Assembly (NCBI GenBank): GCA_024639445.1
Contig: JAHEIJ010000081.1
Coordinates: 1-8,958, forward strand
Source of the DNA: Gammaproteobacteria bacterium
GTDB lineage: Bacteria > Pseudomonadota > Gammaproteobacteria > UBA6429 > Thiohalophilaceae
Direction of reading: 5' to 3'
Length of the DNA: 8,958 bases
Part shown: positions 1-6,276 of the stretch, piece after piece
How the letters are laid out: every line of letters starts with the position of its first letter
Position numbering within the stretch: the stretch's first letter is position 1
The notes under the pieces: model-generated
The model's database searches: none
Seen by the model: the letters and a program-made list of their open reading frames with translations, nothing else
What the model was told of the DNA's origin: nothing
Made by a program: the position numbers and the translations under genes

Positions 1-1038
1 CTACGCAACTTTGATGCATTACCGGACGGCGTGACTATCGGCAGCCTGCGTCATGCGTTGAGCCACGACCCCAAATCGCTGGCCATCTGGTTCGGGCAGA
101 CGGCCAGTCACTCCCAACATGTCTTTACTGCACTCAATACTGCGCTCATTAATGACGGCCTGTTTGTGCATCTCACCCAAAACACCATCCTGCAGCGCCC
201 GATTGAAATCATTCATCTCAATCTGGGGCTGGATGCACCGCAACTGATCCAGCCGCGTAACCTGCTGGTACTGGAACGCGGCGCCAACGCACAGTTGATT
301 GAACGCTATGAGAGTACCGGTGATTCCGTTTACTTCCACAATGGTGTCAGTGAGATTTTGTTGGAAGACAATGCTGCCCTGACTCATTACCGCCTGCAGC
401 AGGAAAGTCCGCAGGCCTATCACCTACATCAGAGCTTTCTGGCGCAAGCCGCGCATAGTCAATACCACAGTACCTCACTTGCCTTGGGTGGTAAATGGGC
501 ACGTCATGATCTGAAAGTGCGCTTTCAGGCAGAGGGGGCGGATTGTGAAACCAACGGTTTATATCTGGTGGGTGACAAACAGTTATCCGATCAACACCTG
601 GATGTAATGCATAGCAGTCCCCACAATAGCAGCCGGCATAATTACAAGGGCATTCTTCATGGCGCAGGACGGGCTGTTTTCGATGGCCGTATTTTGGTGG
701 ACAAAAACGCACAAAAAACCGATGCCCATCTGTCCAACAAGAACCTGCTGCTGACCCGCAATGCCGAGGTCGATACCAAGCCACAACTGGAGATTTATTC
801 CGATGACGTGAAATGCTCGCACGGGACGACAGTCGGTCAACTTGAACCGGAACAGTTATTTTATCTGCGCAGTCGCGGCATCGACACAACTACCGCTATC
901 AAAATCCTGTGTCTCGGTTTTGCCGGTGAGATTCTCGAGACAATCGAGCTGCAACCGGTGCGTGCGCAGGCTGAACGCATATTACACGGCTTATTGGACA
1001 ATGTGGCTGACAAACTGGGTGCGCAGCAAGATGACTAA
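1..1038 (+). CDS. sufD: SufD, Fe-S cluster assembly scaffold subunit (5' end outside window)
   Basis: SufD is a subunit of the cytosolic SufBC2D complex, which builds Fe-S clusters, especially under iron limitation or oxidative stress. The reading frame is open from base 1 (first residues LRNFDALPDG) to the TAA at 1036-1038, giving 345 visible codons. The GTG at 31 lies inside the frame and is not the start. The C-terminal half carries the SufB/SufD beta-helix core and the family signature ending in DDVKCSHGTTVGQL followed by FYLRSRGI (about 805-880). The Cys and His of KCSHG correspond to the C358/H360 region of E. coli SufD, whose His360 works with SufB Cys405 in cluster assembly (established for the family). 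The next gene overlaps it by 8 nt, so the two are co-translated. Identity is secure; full length cannot be judged. Confidence 0.96.
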   Translation, partial: LRNFDALPDGVTIGSLRHALSHDPKSLAIWFGQTASHSQHVFTALNTALINDGLFVHLTQNTILQRPIEIIHLNLGLDAPQLIQPRNLLVLERGANAQLIERYESTGDSVYFHNGVSEILLEDNAALTHYRLQQESPQAYHLHQSFLAQAAHSQYHSTSLALGGKWARHDLKVRFQAEGADCETNGLYLVGDKQLSDQHLDVMHSSPHNSSRHNYKGILHGAGRAVFDGRILVDKNAQKTDAHLSNKNLLLTRNAEVDTKPQLEIYSDDVKCSHGTTVGQLEPEQLFYLRSRGIDTTTAIKILCLGFAGEILETIELQPVRAQAERILHGLLDNVADKLGAQQDD

Positions 1039-1405
1039 GCAGCACGTGCAGTTTGACAATCCGACGAGGGCAAGCTGTGAGCCGATCGAGATCCCTGTGG
1101 ATGCGCCACTCAAGGATAAGATCATTGCCGCGCTACGCACGGTCCATGATCCGGAGATCCCGTTGAATCTGTATGATCTCGGCCTGATCTATGCTATCGA
1201 TATTGGTGTGCAAAATACGGTTAATATCAAGATGACCCTTACCACTCCGCATTGCCCGGTGGCTGAATCCATGCCCGGCCAAGTTGAGGGCGCCGTACGT
1301 GAAATCAAGGAAGTCACCAATGTAGAAGTTAAACTGGTATGGGATCCACCATGGGATAAGGATCGCATGAGCGACGAGGCCAAACTTACCTTAGGTCTAT
1401 ATTAG
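1031..1405 (+). CDS. sufT: SufT, SUF-associated Fe-S maturation protein (MIP18/DUF59 family)
   Basis: This 124-residue protein is mostly a single MIP18/DUF59 domain. SufT is an auxiliary factor that helps mature Fe-S proteins; its exact chemistry is not settled. Visible motifs are HDPEIPLNLYDLGLIY (about residues 39-54), TTPHCPVAESMP with Cys75 (about 71-82), and the C-terminal WDPPWDKDRMSDEAKLTLGL, all typical of the SUF-linked branch. An open frame extends upstream to 842, but that is sufD read out of frame. The ATG at 1031, inside the sufD stop (ATGACTAA), gives the expected family N-terminus and implies translational coupling. It is shorter than the roughly 180-residue SufT of some proteobacteria because it lacks their extra N-terminal domain. 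It is followed by sufE after 25 nt. Confidence 0.93.
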   Translation: MTKQHVQFDNPTRASCEPIEIPVDAPLKDKIIAALRTVHDPEIPLNLYDLGLIYAIDIGVQNTVNIKMTLTTPHCPVAESMPGQVEGAVREIKEVTNVEVKLVWDPPWDKDRMSDEAKLTLGLY

Positions 1406-1430
1406 TAGATATACATTGAGGTTATATACC

Positions 1431-1865
1431 ATGACGACACTGGCTGACATCGTTGAAATTTTCGAACTACTCGAAGACTGGGAGCAGCGATATCAATACC
1501 TGATTGAGCTGGGTGAAAAGTTACCTCCCATGCCTGCTGAGTACATGATCGAAGATAACAAGGTTAAGGGTTGCATGAGCCAGGTGTGGGTGTATCCCTA
1601 TGAGGATGCCGAAGATTTTGGCAAATTACACTATTATGGCGATTGCGATACCAGCATCATCAAGGGCGTTTTGGCACTATTGATCCAGCTGGCAAATAAC
1701 AAAACGGCTGACGAACTGGAGCAACTGGATGTGGATGAAATATTCGAGCGTCTCAATCTGGACGACCATCTGTCACCTAACCGTCACATCGGCGTCTATG
1801 CTATTGTCGAGCTGATGAAGCAACAGGCACGCGATTTACCAAAACGCCGTGTGAGAGTAGCCTGA
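1431..1865 (+). CDS. sufE: SufE, cysteine desulfuration protein
   Basis: SufE accepts persulfide sulfur from the cysteine desulfurase SufS and passes it to SufB of the SufBCD scaffold. The 144-residue length matches the family. The acceptor cysteine is Cys48 in VKGCMSQVW, in the expected place (Cys51 in E. coli). Other family landmarks are the LEDWEQRYQYLIELG opening, the LPPMP segment and the C-terminal LSPNRHIGV. The start is the ATG at 1431, with GAGG at 1418-1421 nine bases upstream; the in-frame TTG at 1416 overlaps that Shine-Dalgarno and is rejected. It belongs to the sufD-sufT-sufE unit. A SufS partner is expected, but its gene is not downstream of sufD here. Confidence 0.96.
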   Translation: MTTLADIVEIFELLEDWEQRYQYLIELGEKLPPMPAEYMIEDNKVKGCMSQVWVYPYEDAEDFGKLHYYGDCDTSIIKGVLALLIQLANNKTADELEQLDVDEIFERLNLDDHLSPNRHIGVYAIVELMKQQARDLPKRRVRVA

Positions 1866-1899
1866 ATCATCAGCGGATTTAATTACCCCGGAGTTATCT

Positions 1900-2643
1900 A
1901 TGCCTTATGCGGAACAAAAGGTCACCTCACTACACCGATGGTCAAAGAGTACCTTTACCTTTAAAACTACACGGCCTGACGGATTTGATTTCAAAAACGG
2001 TGAATTTGTCATGTTAGGGCTACGCCCCGAGGGCAAGTTGATTCCGCGTGCTTACTCCATTGTATCGACAAACCAGGACAACCACCTGGAATTTCTCAGC
2101 ATCCAGGTTCCGGATGGCCCACTCACAAGCCACCTGGCAAAGGTGGACGAAGGTAACTCCATCTGGATTAATACCAAGACCACCGGCTCACTCACGCTTG
2201 AGCATATCCAGCCCGGCCGACACCTTTACATGCTGGCCACCGGCACAGGGCTGGCGCCGTTTATATCCTTGATCCGTGCGGGCGAGGTGTTTAAATCTTT
2301 TGAGCGAGTGATCCTTGTGCATACGGCTCGCATCGAACAGGGTTTGGTTTACCGCGACGAACTCACCTCGCGGACAGGCGAACAATTCCTCTATGTCCCC
2401 ACCGTCACCCGCGAGCCTTTTGAGACAACCGATCGCGGTGCGGATCTGTTTCGCAATGGTGAGCTTTCTAACAAGCTCAACCTGCCGTTACCGGATCCCG
2501 CGCAAGACCGCGTCATGATCTGCGGCAATCCCAATATGAATAAGCAAATGACTGAATACCTGCAAAATAATGGCTGGACCATGACCAATTACAAAGGTGT
2601 TGGTAACTTTACTGTCGAACAGGCTTTCGTACTTCAAAGCTGA
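1900..2643 (+). CDS. fpr: Ferredoxin--NADP+ reductase, bacterial Fpr type
   Basis: The 247-residue flavoenzyme moves electrons between NADPH and ferredoxin or flavodoxin in the cytosol. The FAD domain has the RAYSIVS motif (residues 50-56); the NADP domain has ATGTGLAPF (113-121) and the VMICGNPNM motif (205-213) near the end. The C-terminus, VEQAFVLQS, resembles the AFVEK-type tail of subclass I enzymes (Azotobacter, Rhodobacter) rather than the tail ending in Trp of E. coli Fpr. The Phe at 243 is likely to contact the flavin. The start is supported by GGAG at 1890-1893, six bases upstream of the ATG. It lies 34 nt after sufE on the same strand, so it is probably co-transcribed, which suits a reductant supply for Fe-S biogenesis. 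That functional link is inferred. Confidence 0.94.
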   Translation: MPYAEQKVTSLHRWSKSTFTFKTTRPDGFDFKNGEFVMLGLRPEGKLIPRAYSIVSTNQDNHLEFLSIQVPDGPLTSHLAKVDEGNSIWINTKTTGSLTLEHIQPGRHLYMLATGTGLAPFISLIRAGEVFKSFERVILVHTARIEQGLVYRDELTSRTGEQFLYVPTVTREPFETTDRGADLFRNGELSNKLNLPLPDPAQDRVMICGNPNMNKQMTEYLQNNGWTMTNYKGVGNFTVEQAFVLQS

Positions 2644-2656
2644 AAAACTAAAAGGG

Positions 2657-2694
2657 TCCGGAGTGATTAAATTACATTCTCTTCGGATTTATTT
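2657..2694 (+). terminator. Weak candidate terminator after fpr
   Basis: TCCGGAG (2657-2663) can pair with CTTCGGA (2681-2687) with one G-T pair, leaving a 17-nt loop, and is followed by TTTATTTGTT. It lies 13 nt past the fpr stop, between fpr and the convergent VOC gene. The loop is long and the T-run is broken, so this is only a modest candidate. Confidence 0.35.
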
Positions 2695-2714
2695 GTTATA
2701 AAGTTACTTCATTC

Positions 2715-3143
2715 CTATTTTGCATATAATTGATCATCGATATTCTTGAAAGACTTAATCTCTATTGCATTGCCACTTGGATCATAAAAGAACATGGTGG
2801 CTTGTTCGCCAACTTCTCCTCTAAACCGCACATACGGCTCTATCTCAAATTTAATACCCAATTTCTTCAATTTCAGCGATAAGGCTTCCCAGTCTTTCAT
2901 CTCCAATACCACTCCAAAATGCGGTACGGGTACACCATGCCCATCTACAGTATTTTTAATTGATGCTATTCTTACATCTCTATTCAAGGATGAATTAGTA
3001 TGGCAGACCAGTTGGTGCCCATAAAAATTAAAATCTACCCATTTCTCGTCGCATCTTCCTTCAGTGCAGCCCAAGACATTGATATAAAAGTCTCTTGCGC
3101 TATCAATATTATTTACCTGGATGGCCAGGTGGAATGGATTCAT
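2715..3143 (-). CDS. VOC superfamily (glyoxalase/dioxygenase-fold) protein
   Basis: This 142-residue protein has two paired beta-alpha-beta-beta-beta modules of the vicinal oxygen chelate fold. Likely metal ligands are His5 in MNPFHLAIQV, His75 in PVPHFGVVL and Glu128 in GNAIEIKSF. The segments WVDFNFYGHQLVCH and EPYVRFRGEVGEQATMFF are typical of a widespread uncharacterised glyoxalase-like family; the substrate is unknown. An in-frame TTG at 3161 would add six residues, but the ATG at 3143 gives the standard family start (MNPFHLA) and has AGGG about ten bases upstream, so I chose it. It lies 84 nt downstream of the C92-type gene on the same strand and converges with fpr. Confidence 0.85.
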   Translation of the reverse strand: MNPFHLAIQVNNIDSARDFYINVLGCTEGRCDEKWVDFNFYGHQLVCHTNSSLNRDVRIASIKNTVDGHGVPVPHFGVVLEMKDWEALSLKLKKLGIKFEIEPYVRFRGEVGEQATMFFYDPSGNAIEIKSFKNIDDQLYAK

Positions 3144-3227
3144 ATCAAATTGCCCTGTCAATGAAAAATACTTTCCAACTACGGATAGACGTGACGATGA
3201 CGTAACTAAATCTTCCTCTTCACGCCA

Positions 3228-3989
3228 CTAATCAGCCCAGTCAAGATTTTTATAATCGAACCCTGTATCCAATGTCGGCTTAACAACCTGGAAATAGGGT
3301 GAAAGATCAAAATCTCTTGGCGTAAACAGACTATGATGACGAATATGCAGGATTTCTTTCTCAGTATATGCGCATGAACCAGATGTCCTTATCTGTTTAT
3401 GTTCAATATCCGGAAGTATAGGATAAGGTATTTTCTGGTATGCCTGTGCAATGAGTGTTGAACATATAGCCATTGTCGGGTCTCCGCTGCCAAAAGCCAG
3501 CATACGACGACGCCAGCTTACTGGCACGGGTGGTGTCGGCAGAAGATAACGCATTAAATCAATGACATTCTTCAGGTCATATTCCTTGCCCAAACTATCC
3601 CGCATAAATTGAATCAACATTTGTTGATCATCTTCGTTCAGATTAACTGGCCTGCAAATACGGGTATTAAATTCACTATATTTCGATAACGGTACAGCAA
3701 TTACGCCCTCGGATAGATCCGCCTCAATAAGATTTAGTTCCTCACCTTGCTGATTTTTCTGATCCAGAGAATCGCCGACATACATCGCAGAGTGCGACCA
3801 GGTAGACTGTGTCAGATATTTGATCGCAACACTGATTCGCAAATTACCTTCAACCAGCAATACATCCCCCGGTTGCAAACATCGTCCAAGTGTCTCTGTA
3901 TCCGTGATTGAAAATGGTTCATATGAAGGTGACGGATGTTCCAGGAATCTCGCCAGCCAGTTTCCGATATAATTACTAATCGTATTCAT
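3228..3989 (-). CDS. YiiX-like permuted papain amidase/peptidase (C92 family)
   Basis: The 253-residue protein has the layout of the circularly permuted NlpC/P60 (papain-like) YaeF/YiiX group, in which the catalytic His comes before the Cys. Visible elements are QPGDVLLVEG (39-48), WSHSAMYVG with His66 (64-72), a likely acidic third residue Glu89 in NLIEAD, and the nucleophile Cys176 in ICSTLIAQAYQ. The family cleaves amide or ester bonds of peptidoglycan or lipids; the substrate cannot be read here. There is no clear signal peptide: the N-terminus (NYIGNWLARFLE) is amphipathic. The start codon lies 14 nt inside the end of the upstream minus-strand ORF and has no strong Shine-Dalgarno, which suggests translational coupling to that ORF. 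Family assignment is good, function is inferred. Confidence 0.8.
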   Translation of the reverse strand: MNTISNYIGNWLARFLEHPSPSYEPFSITDTETLGRCLQPGDVLLVEGNLRISVAIKYLTQSTWSHSAMYVGDSLDQKNQQGEELNLIEADLSEGVIAVPLSKYSEFNTRICRPVNLNEDDQQMLIQFMRDSLGKEYDLKNVIDLMRYLLPTPPVPVSWRRRMLAFGSGDPTMAICSTLIAQAYQKIPYPILPDIEHKQIRTSGSCAYTEKEILHIRHHSLFTPRDFDLSPYFQVVKPTLDTGFDYKNLDWAD

Positions 3990-4200
3990 GCTGACGCAAC
4001 ATGGACATTACAATATCAAGCCATTTGGTAATGCCTGTTGAGTGAAGTTCTGACAATGCCTTCAAGAAAATTACAATCTCTGGCTTCTCAGTTACATCCA
4101 GTGAAATTGTTGACAACACATTTCCCCCGCTGTCTGTTCTTCGGGCACACAATACCACATTATAATTATTACAAATTGAATTTATCCACTGACACGCGCA
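3976..4200 (-). pseudogene. 3' part of a truncated or chimeric ORF ahead of the C92-type gene
   Basis: From about 4200 down to the TAG at 3978-3976 the minus strand encodes a normal-looking protein C-terminus of roughly 70 residues, including VTEKPEIVIFLKALSELHST and KWLDIVMSMLRQHEYD. Its end overlaps the start of the C92-type gene by 14 nt, as expected of an authentic operon gene. Upstream, the same frame stays open to an ATG at 4509, but that part (about residues 1-100) is Ser/Arg/His/Cys-rich translation of the hairpin array on the other strand and does not look like protein. There is no ATG between the array and the conserved-looking part; a GTG within NYNVV is the only plausible internal start and lacks a Shine-Dalgarno. 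I read it as a gene whose 5' part was replaced by the array, or a chimeric ORF of 177 codons. The family is not recognised. Confidence 0.5.
4138..4166 (+). promoter_or_regulatory. Candidate promoter facing the GGA-hairpin array
   Basis: A perfect -10 box TATAAT lies at 4161-4166, with a poor -35 (TTCTTC, 4138-4143) at 17-bp spacing. It would start transcription near 4173, some 40 nt before the first GGA element. A further upstream dyad, TGTTGACAACA (4108-4118), contains a consensus -35 hexamer but has no matching -10. The sequence also encodes the minus-strand ORF, so a chance match is possible. Confidence 0.3.
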
Positions 4201-4267
4201 GGTTCCGAGCCAGGATGACGCACGAGGATGTGCTAATGTCATGGAAAACATGGATGTCGAGAGTGAC

Positions 4268-4331
4268 TGTAGGGAGTTACGAGCACTGCGACCCACATGC
4301 GACCTACAGGGATGTAGGGAGTTACGAGCAC
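4268..4331 (+). repeat. 19-bp perfect direct repeat within the hairpin array
   Basis: TGTAGGGAGTTACGAGCAC occurs at 4268-4286 and again at 4313-4331, a period of 45 nt. In the second copy the 5' part is the closing arm of one GGA hairpin and the 3' part opens the next. A long-range pairing of CTGTAGG (4267-4273) with CCTACAG (4303-4309) competes with the local hairpin. Confidence 0.85.
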
Positions 4332-4340
4332 AGGGATGTG

Positions 4341-4373
4341 CGAGGTACGAGTCCCGGGAAGGACGAGGTACGA
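4341..4373 (+). repeat. 10-bp linker repeat with 23-nt period
   Basis: CGAGGTACGA occurs at 4341-4350 and 4364-4373. These linkers separate three consecutive small hairpins of nearly identical geometry, so hairpin plus linker repeats every 23 nt, about two helical turns of DNA. Confidence 0.8.
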
Positions 4374-4540
4374 ACACATGGACGTGTGAGGTAGACAACG
4401 CCTGGAGCAAGTTGTCGAGAGCCGCGTCGGAAACAGCGGCCGAGATGTAGGAGTTAGAGTTGTGCCGGGAGCAGCAATCGAGTTCCCGAGTAGCGCAAGA
4501 GCTGTCCAAGCTCTGCTAGACACGTGGTTTGTCCCTAAAT

Positions 4541-5005
4541 TTAATGAATGGCAGTACCCTTTCTGCGCAATTTTTCTTCAATTTCCAACTCAACAGCATC
4601 GTCGGTTTCTTCGATTGCTTCGATGAACCGCAAGTGAGTCGTCCCATCCTTCAGTTCGACCTGATACCCCTCGGACCACGAAAGCAATTTCTGGATATCT
4701 TTACGGCGAACCTCGGCATTGTCACCAAGCAAAAGAATGACTAAATAGGGTTTGTGACAACCGGTAAAATGCAGGATCCGAACACGTGAATCCGTCAGCT
4801 CCCTGACACGGGAAGGCAGGCCCCCAATTGCGTAGATTTCCACCAGTGGGCATGCAACCAAAACAAATTGCGAAGGCAATAATCCAAAGTTCCGCTGCCA
4901 TCGGCTGAGCACCTTAATGATGAAGCCAGGAAGGCCCACGGCGCTCCAGCTCCCCACATATGGCGGTAGTCCAGTGATTTCCAGGTGTTTTGCTGCCGAT
5001 TCCAT
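4541..5005 (-). CDS. Hypothetical protein, 154 residues
   Basis: I do not recognise this family. The start is convincing: AGGAGAGGAC on the minus strand (5017-5008) is an excellent Shine-Dalgarno just upstream of the ATG at 5005. The N-terminal third is hydrophobic and glycine-rich (about residues 11-62, with GLPPYVGSWSAVGLPGFII and LLPSQFVLVACPLVEIYAIG), without clear membrane helices. The middle has a strand-like segment (KPYLVILLLGDNAEVR). The last 30 residues are acidic then basic and probably helical (EAIEETDDAVELEIEEKLRR). It is the first gene of the minus-strand group, but the hairpin array lies directly after its stop, so it may be transcriptionally separate from the C92-type and VOC genes. 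A divergent Lrp-family regulator lies 164 bp away and could control it, which is inferred from position only. Confidence 0.8.
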   Translation of the reverse strand: MESAAKHLEITGLPPYVGSWSAVGLPGFIIKVLSRWQRNFGLLPSQFVLVACPLVEIYAIGGLPSRVRELTDSRVRILHFTGCHKPYLVILLLGDNAEVRRKDIQKLLSWSEGYQVELKDGTTHLRFIEAIEETDDAVELEIEEKLRRKGTAIH

Positions 5006-5072
5006 TTGTCCTCTCCTGCTCTATTCCAGGCTACCTATGGTTAATCTAAGTCTATATTAAAATTCTGCATAA

Positions 5073-5112
5073 TTGACTTTTTATAAAAAATAACTACTTT
5101 AATCTATATAAT
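5073..5112 (+). promoter_or_regulatory. AT-rich divergent promoter region ahead of the Lrp/AsnC gene
   Basis: The 164 bp between the hypothetical gene (5005) and the Lrp-type gene (5170) are strongly AT-rich. A perfect TATAAT lies at 5107-5112, 57 nt before the ATG, but no good -35 is at 17 bp. TTGACT (5073-5078) is 28 bp away from it and fits only a weak -10 (TTTAAT, 5098-5103). AT-rich tracts are the usual context for Lrp-family autoregulation; no specific operator is evident. Confidence 0.35.
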
Positions 5113-5169
5113 AAGCCGTTTAGTAGTAAATATATACTTCATTAGTCCGTCATTAGAGAAATATTATTT

Positions 5170-5631
5170 ATGGATGCGACAGACAAGAAGATTCTGGATC
5201 TCCTACAAACGGATGCCAGCCTCACGGTTAAACAGATCGCTGAACAGATTTCTCTGTCCGTAACACCGTGTTGGAAGCGTATTCAAAAACTGGAAGAACA
5301 AGGTTTTATTCGAGCCAGGGTCGCTCTGCTGGATCCCGGGATGGTCAATGCCAATGTCACCGTGTTTGTGGCGATCAAGACGGACCAACACACCGGGCAA
5401 TGGATAGAGCGCTTTAACAAGGAAGTCAATGAACTGCCGGAGGTCATGGAAATCTATCGCATGAGCGGAGAAATAGATTATTTGCTTCGTGTTGTGGTCA
5501 GTAGCATCGAGGCCTATGACCAGTTTTATAAAAAGTTGATTGACCGGGTCGAGCTATCAAATGTCACATCCAGTTTTGCCATGGAGCAGATAAAGTACAC
5601 CACTGCGCTGCCTATAAGCATGGATATTTAA
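5170..5631 (+). CDS. Lrp/AsnC family transcriptional regulator
   Basis: The 153-residue protein has the standard two-domain layout. An N-terminal winged helix-turn-helix spans residues 1-50 (DATDKKILDLLQTDASLTV, then the recognition region LSVTPCWKRIQKLEEQGFI). A C-terminal RAM ligand-binding/oligomerisation domain covers about 62-145 and contains RMSGEIDYLLRVVV (97-110). Such proteins bind DNA as octamers or dimers and sense amino acids. The recognition helix SVTPCWKRI is typical of the branch near Lrp, but the effector cannot be read from sequence. The ATG at 5170 gives the canonical start; only a weak AGAGA lies upstream. It is divergent from the 154-residue hypothetical gene. A hairpin lies 31 nt after its stop. 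Confidence 0.92.
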   Translation: MDATDKKILDLLQTDASLTVKQIAEQISLSVTPCWKRIQKLEEQGFIRARVALLDPGMVNANVTVFVAIKTDQHTGQWIERFNKEVNELPEVMEIYRMSGEIDYLLRVVVSSIEAYDQFYKKLIDRVELSNVTSSFAMEQIKYTTALPISMDI

Positions 5632-5661
5632 ATGAATACGTAACCTGGGGTAGAAGGCAAG

Positions 5662-5683
5662 AATAAACGGGGACGTGTTTATT
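5662..5683. terminator. Inverted repeat between convergent genes, probable bidirectional terminator
   Basis: AATAAAC (5662-5668) and GTTTATT (5677-5683) are perfect 7-bp arms around the loop GGGGACGT. On the + strand it is followed by TATTTAT-like sequence and serves the Lrp-family gene. The arm touches the stop codon of the convergent gene. The GGGGACG core with flanking ATTTAT also resembles sequences near REP-associated transposases, but no such gene is here. Confidence 0.45.
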
Positions 5684-6030
5684 TATCGAATACTTGATTT
5701 ATCTTCTTTTTCTATAGTTCCACCCTGATTATTCAAAACATACCTTGTGCTGACAATATTCTTTTCTTCAATAGTGACTTCACAAACGAAACGACGCATG
5801 ACTTTCTTCTCCATCATCAAAATATAGTTGGTATCAGCTACCTCGAGAGCCTTGGTGGTATAGCCCGCCATGCTGGCCCGCTCGATCAGTTCCTCTATTT
5901 GTTCTCCTGGCTGTATCGTGGTACAGAATTTATGCAACGCCGGCGTAGCAACAATGGATGGTAATAATCCGTAAGCCAACAGCACTAACAACGTCATGCC
6001 GCCAATAAAATTCAACCAACCTCTTGTCAT
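5683..6030 (-). CDS. Small membrane-anchored hypothetical protein, 115 residues
   Basis: The family is not recognised. The N-terminus holds one hydrophobic segment (about residues 8-28, FIGGMTLLVLLAYGLLP), after MTRGWLN with a positive charge, which fits a single membrane anchor or an uncleaved signal with the rest outside the cytoplasm. The soluble part begins with a short helix ending in KFCTTIQPGEQIEELIERAS and is followed by beta-rich sequence (YILMMEKKVMRRFVCEVTIE, then STRYVLN). Two cysteines, at about residues 36 and 83, could pair if periplasmic. The start at 6030 lacks a strong Shine-Dalgarno, so it is somewhat uncertain. It converges with the Lrp-family gene and diverges from tetR. 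Confidence 0.7.
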   Translation of the reverse strand: MTRGWLNFIGGMTLLVLLAYGLLPSIVATPALHKFCTTIQPGEQIEELIERASMAGYTTKALEVADTNYILMMEKKVMRRFVCEVTIEEKNIVSTRYVLNNQGGTIEKEDKSSIR

Positions 6031-6276
6031 GCATGCATTCGCTTCATAATTGCCAGATTAATCGGCTCTGAACTCCACTTTATAATACTTGTTAGGCTTC
6101 ATTTATTTATCCCGGCCTACATGCTGATCGTGAGTGATGTGCCATATACAGTATTGGATAAATATAACGATTTCATCCTTAAAACGTGTTTTACCTTTAT
6201 GTGCTTGAACAGGGGGAGTGTATGAGTTAGCCAGTTCCCAGCCACCAAATTAATCTTTCCCCTCTATACTTTCTGC
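6031..6276. other. Intergenic region between membrane protein and tetR
   Basis: About 245 bp without a convincing gene. An ATG-initiated frame of 34 codons (6121-6225, + strand) has no Shine-Dalgarno. AT-rich stretches around 6080-6110 may hold the minus-strand promoter: a TATTAT lies on the minus strand at 6087-6082. The tetR promoter begins at the right edge. Confidence 0.5.

Larger units (their letters stand above)
4205..4516 (+). ncRNA. Tandem GGA-loop hairpin array, CsrA/RsmA-binding-like (CsrB/RsmZ-type RNA or hairpin repeat)
   Basis: Fifteen GGA triplets occur on the + strand between 4211 and 4475, against one on the minus strand. Nine sit in loops of short hairpins: GCAC/GTGC (4220-4233, loop GAGGAT), ACATGGATGT (4248-4257), CCTACA/TGTAGG (4303-4318, loop GGGA), GCACA/TGTGC (4328-4341, loop GGGA), GTCC/GGAC (4351-4364), ACAC/GTGT (4374-4387, loop ATGGAC), GACAACGC with GC and GTTGTC (4394-4416, loop CTGGA), GCCGCGT with AC and GCGGC (4421-4440, loop CGGAA), and TTGTGC with GCA and CAA (4460-4477, loop CGGGA). 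The strongest loops match the CsrA selection consensus RUACARGGAUGU. A GGA-free hairpin AGAGCT/AGCTCT (4498-4514) closes the block without a T-run. The 310-nt span and GGA density are like CsrB/RsmZ sponge RNAs. The alternative is a dispersed intergenic hairpin repeat. Expression is not shown. Confidence 0.55.

Noticed and set aside
347..889. 180-codon minus-strand ORF opposite sufD
   Set aside because: sufD is certain in this region; the antisense frame is a shadow with His/Cys/Arg-rich composition.
842..1030. Extended N-terminus of SufT
   Set aside because: The extension is the sufD coding sequence in another frame; the family N-terminus begins at the ATG at 1031.
4260..4390. CRISPR array
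   Set aside because: Repeats are 10-19 bp, overlap hairpin arms, and are not separated by unique spacers of constant 25-40 nt length; no cas gene is present.
4038..4523. Several overlapping ORFs on both strands across the hairpin array
   Set aside because: Their translations are low-complexity readings of the repeated hairpins, have no Shine-Dalgarno support and no recognisable domain.
5662..5683. REP-associated mobile repeat
   Set aside because: The GGGGACG core is suggestive, but only one short dyad is seen and no transposase is nearby; a terminator explains it.
6121..6225. Small ORF of 34 codons upstream of tetR
   Set aside because: It has an ATG but no Shine-Dalgarno, and no feature apart from being open; too weak to call a gene.
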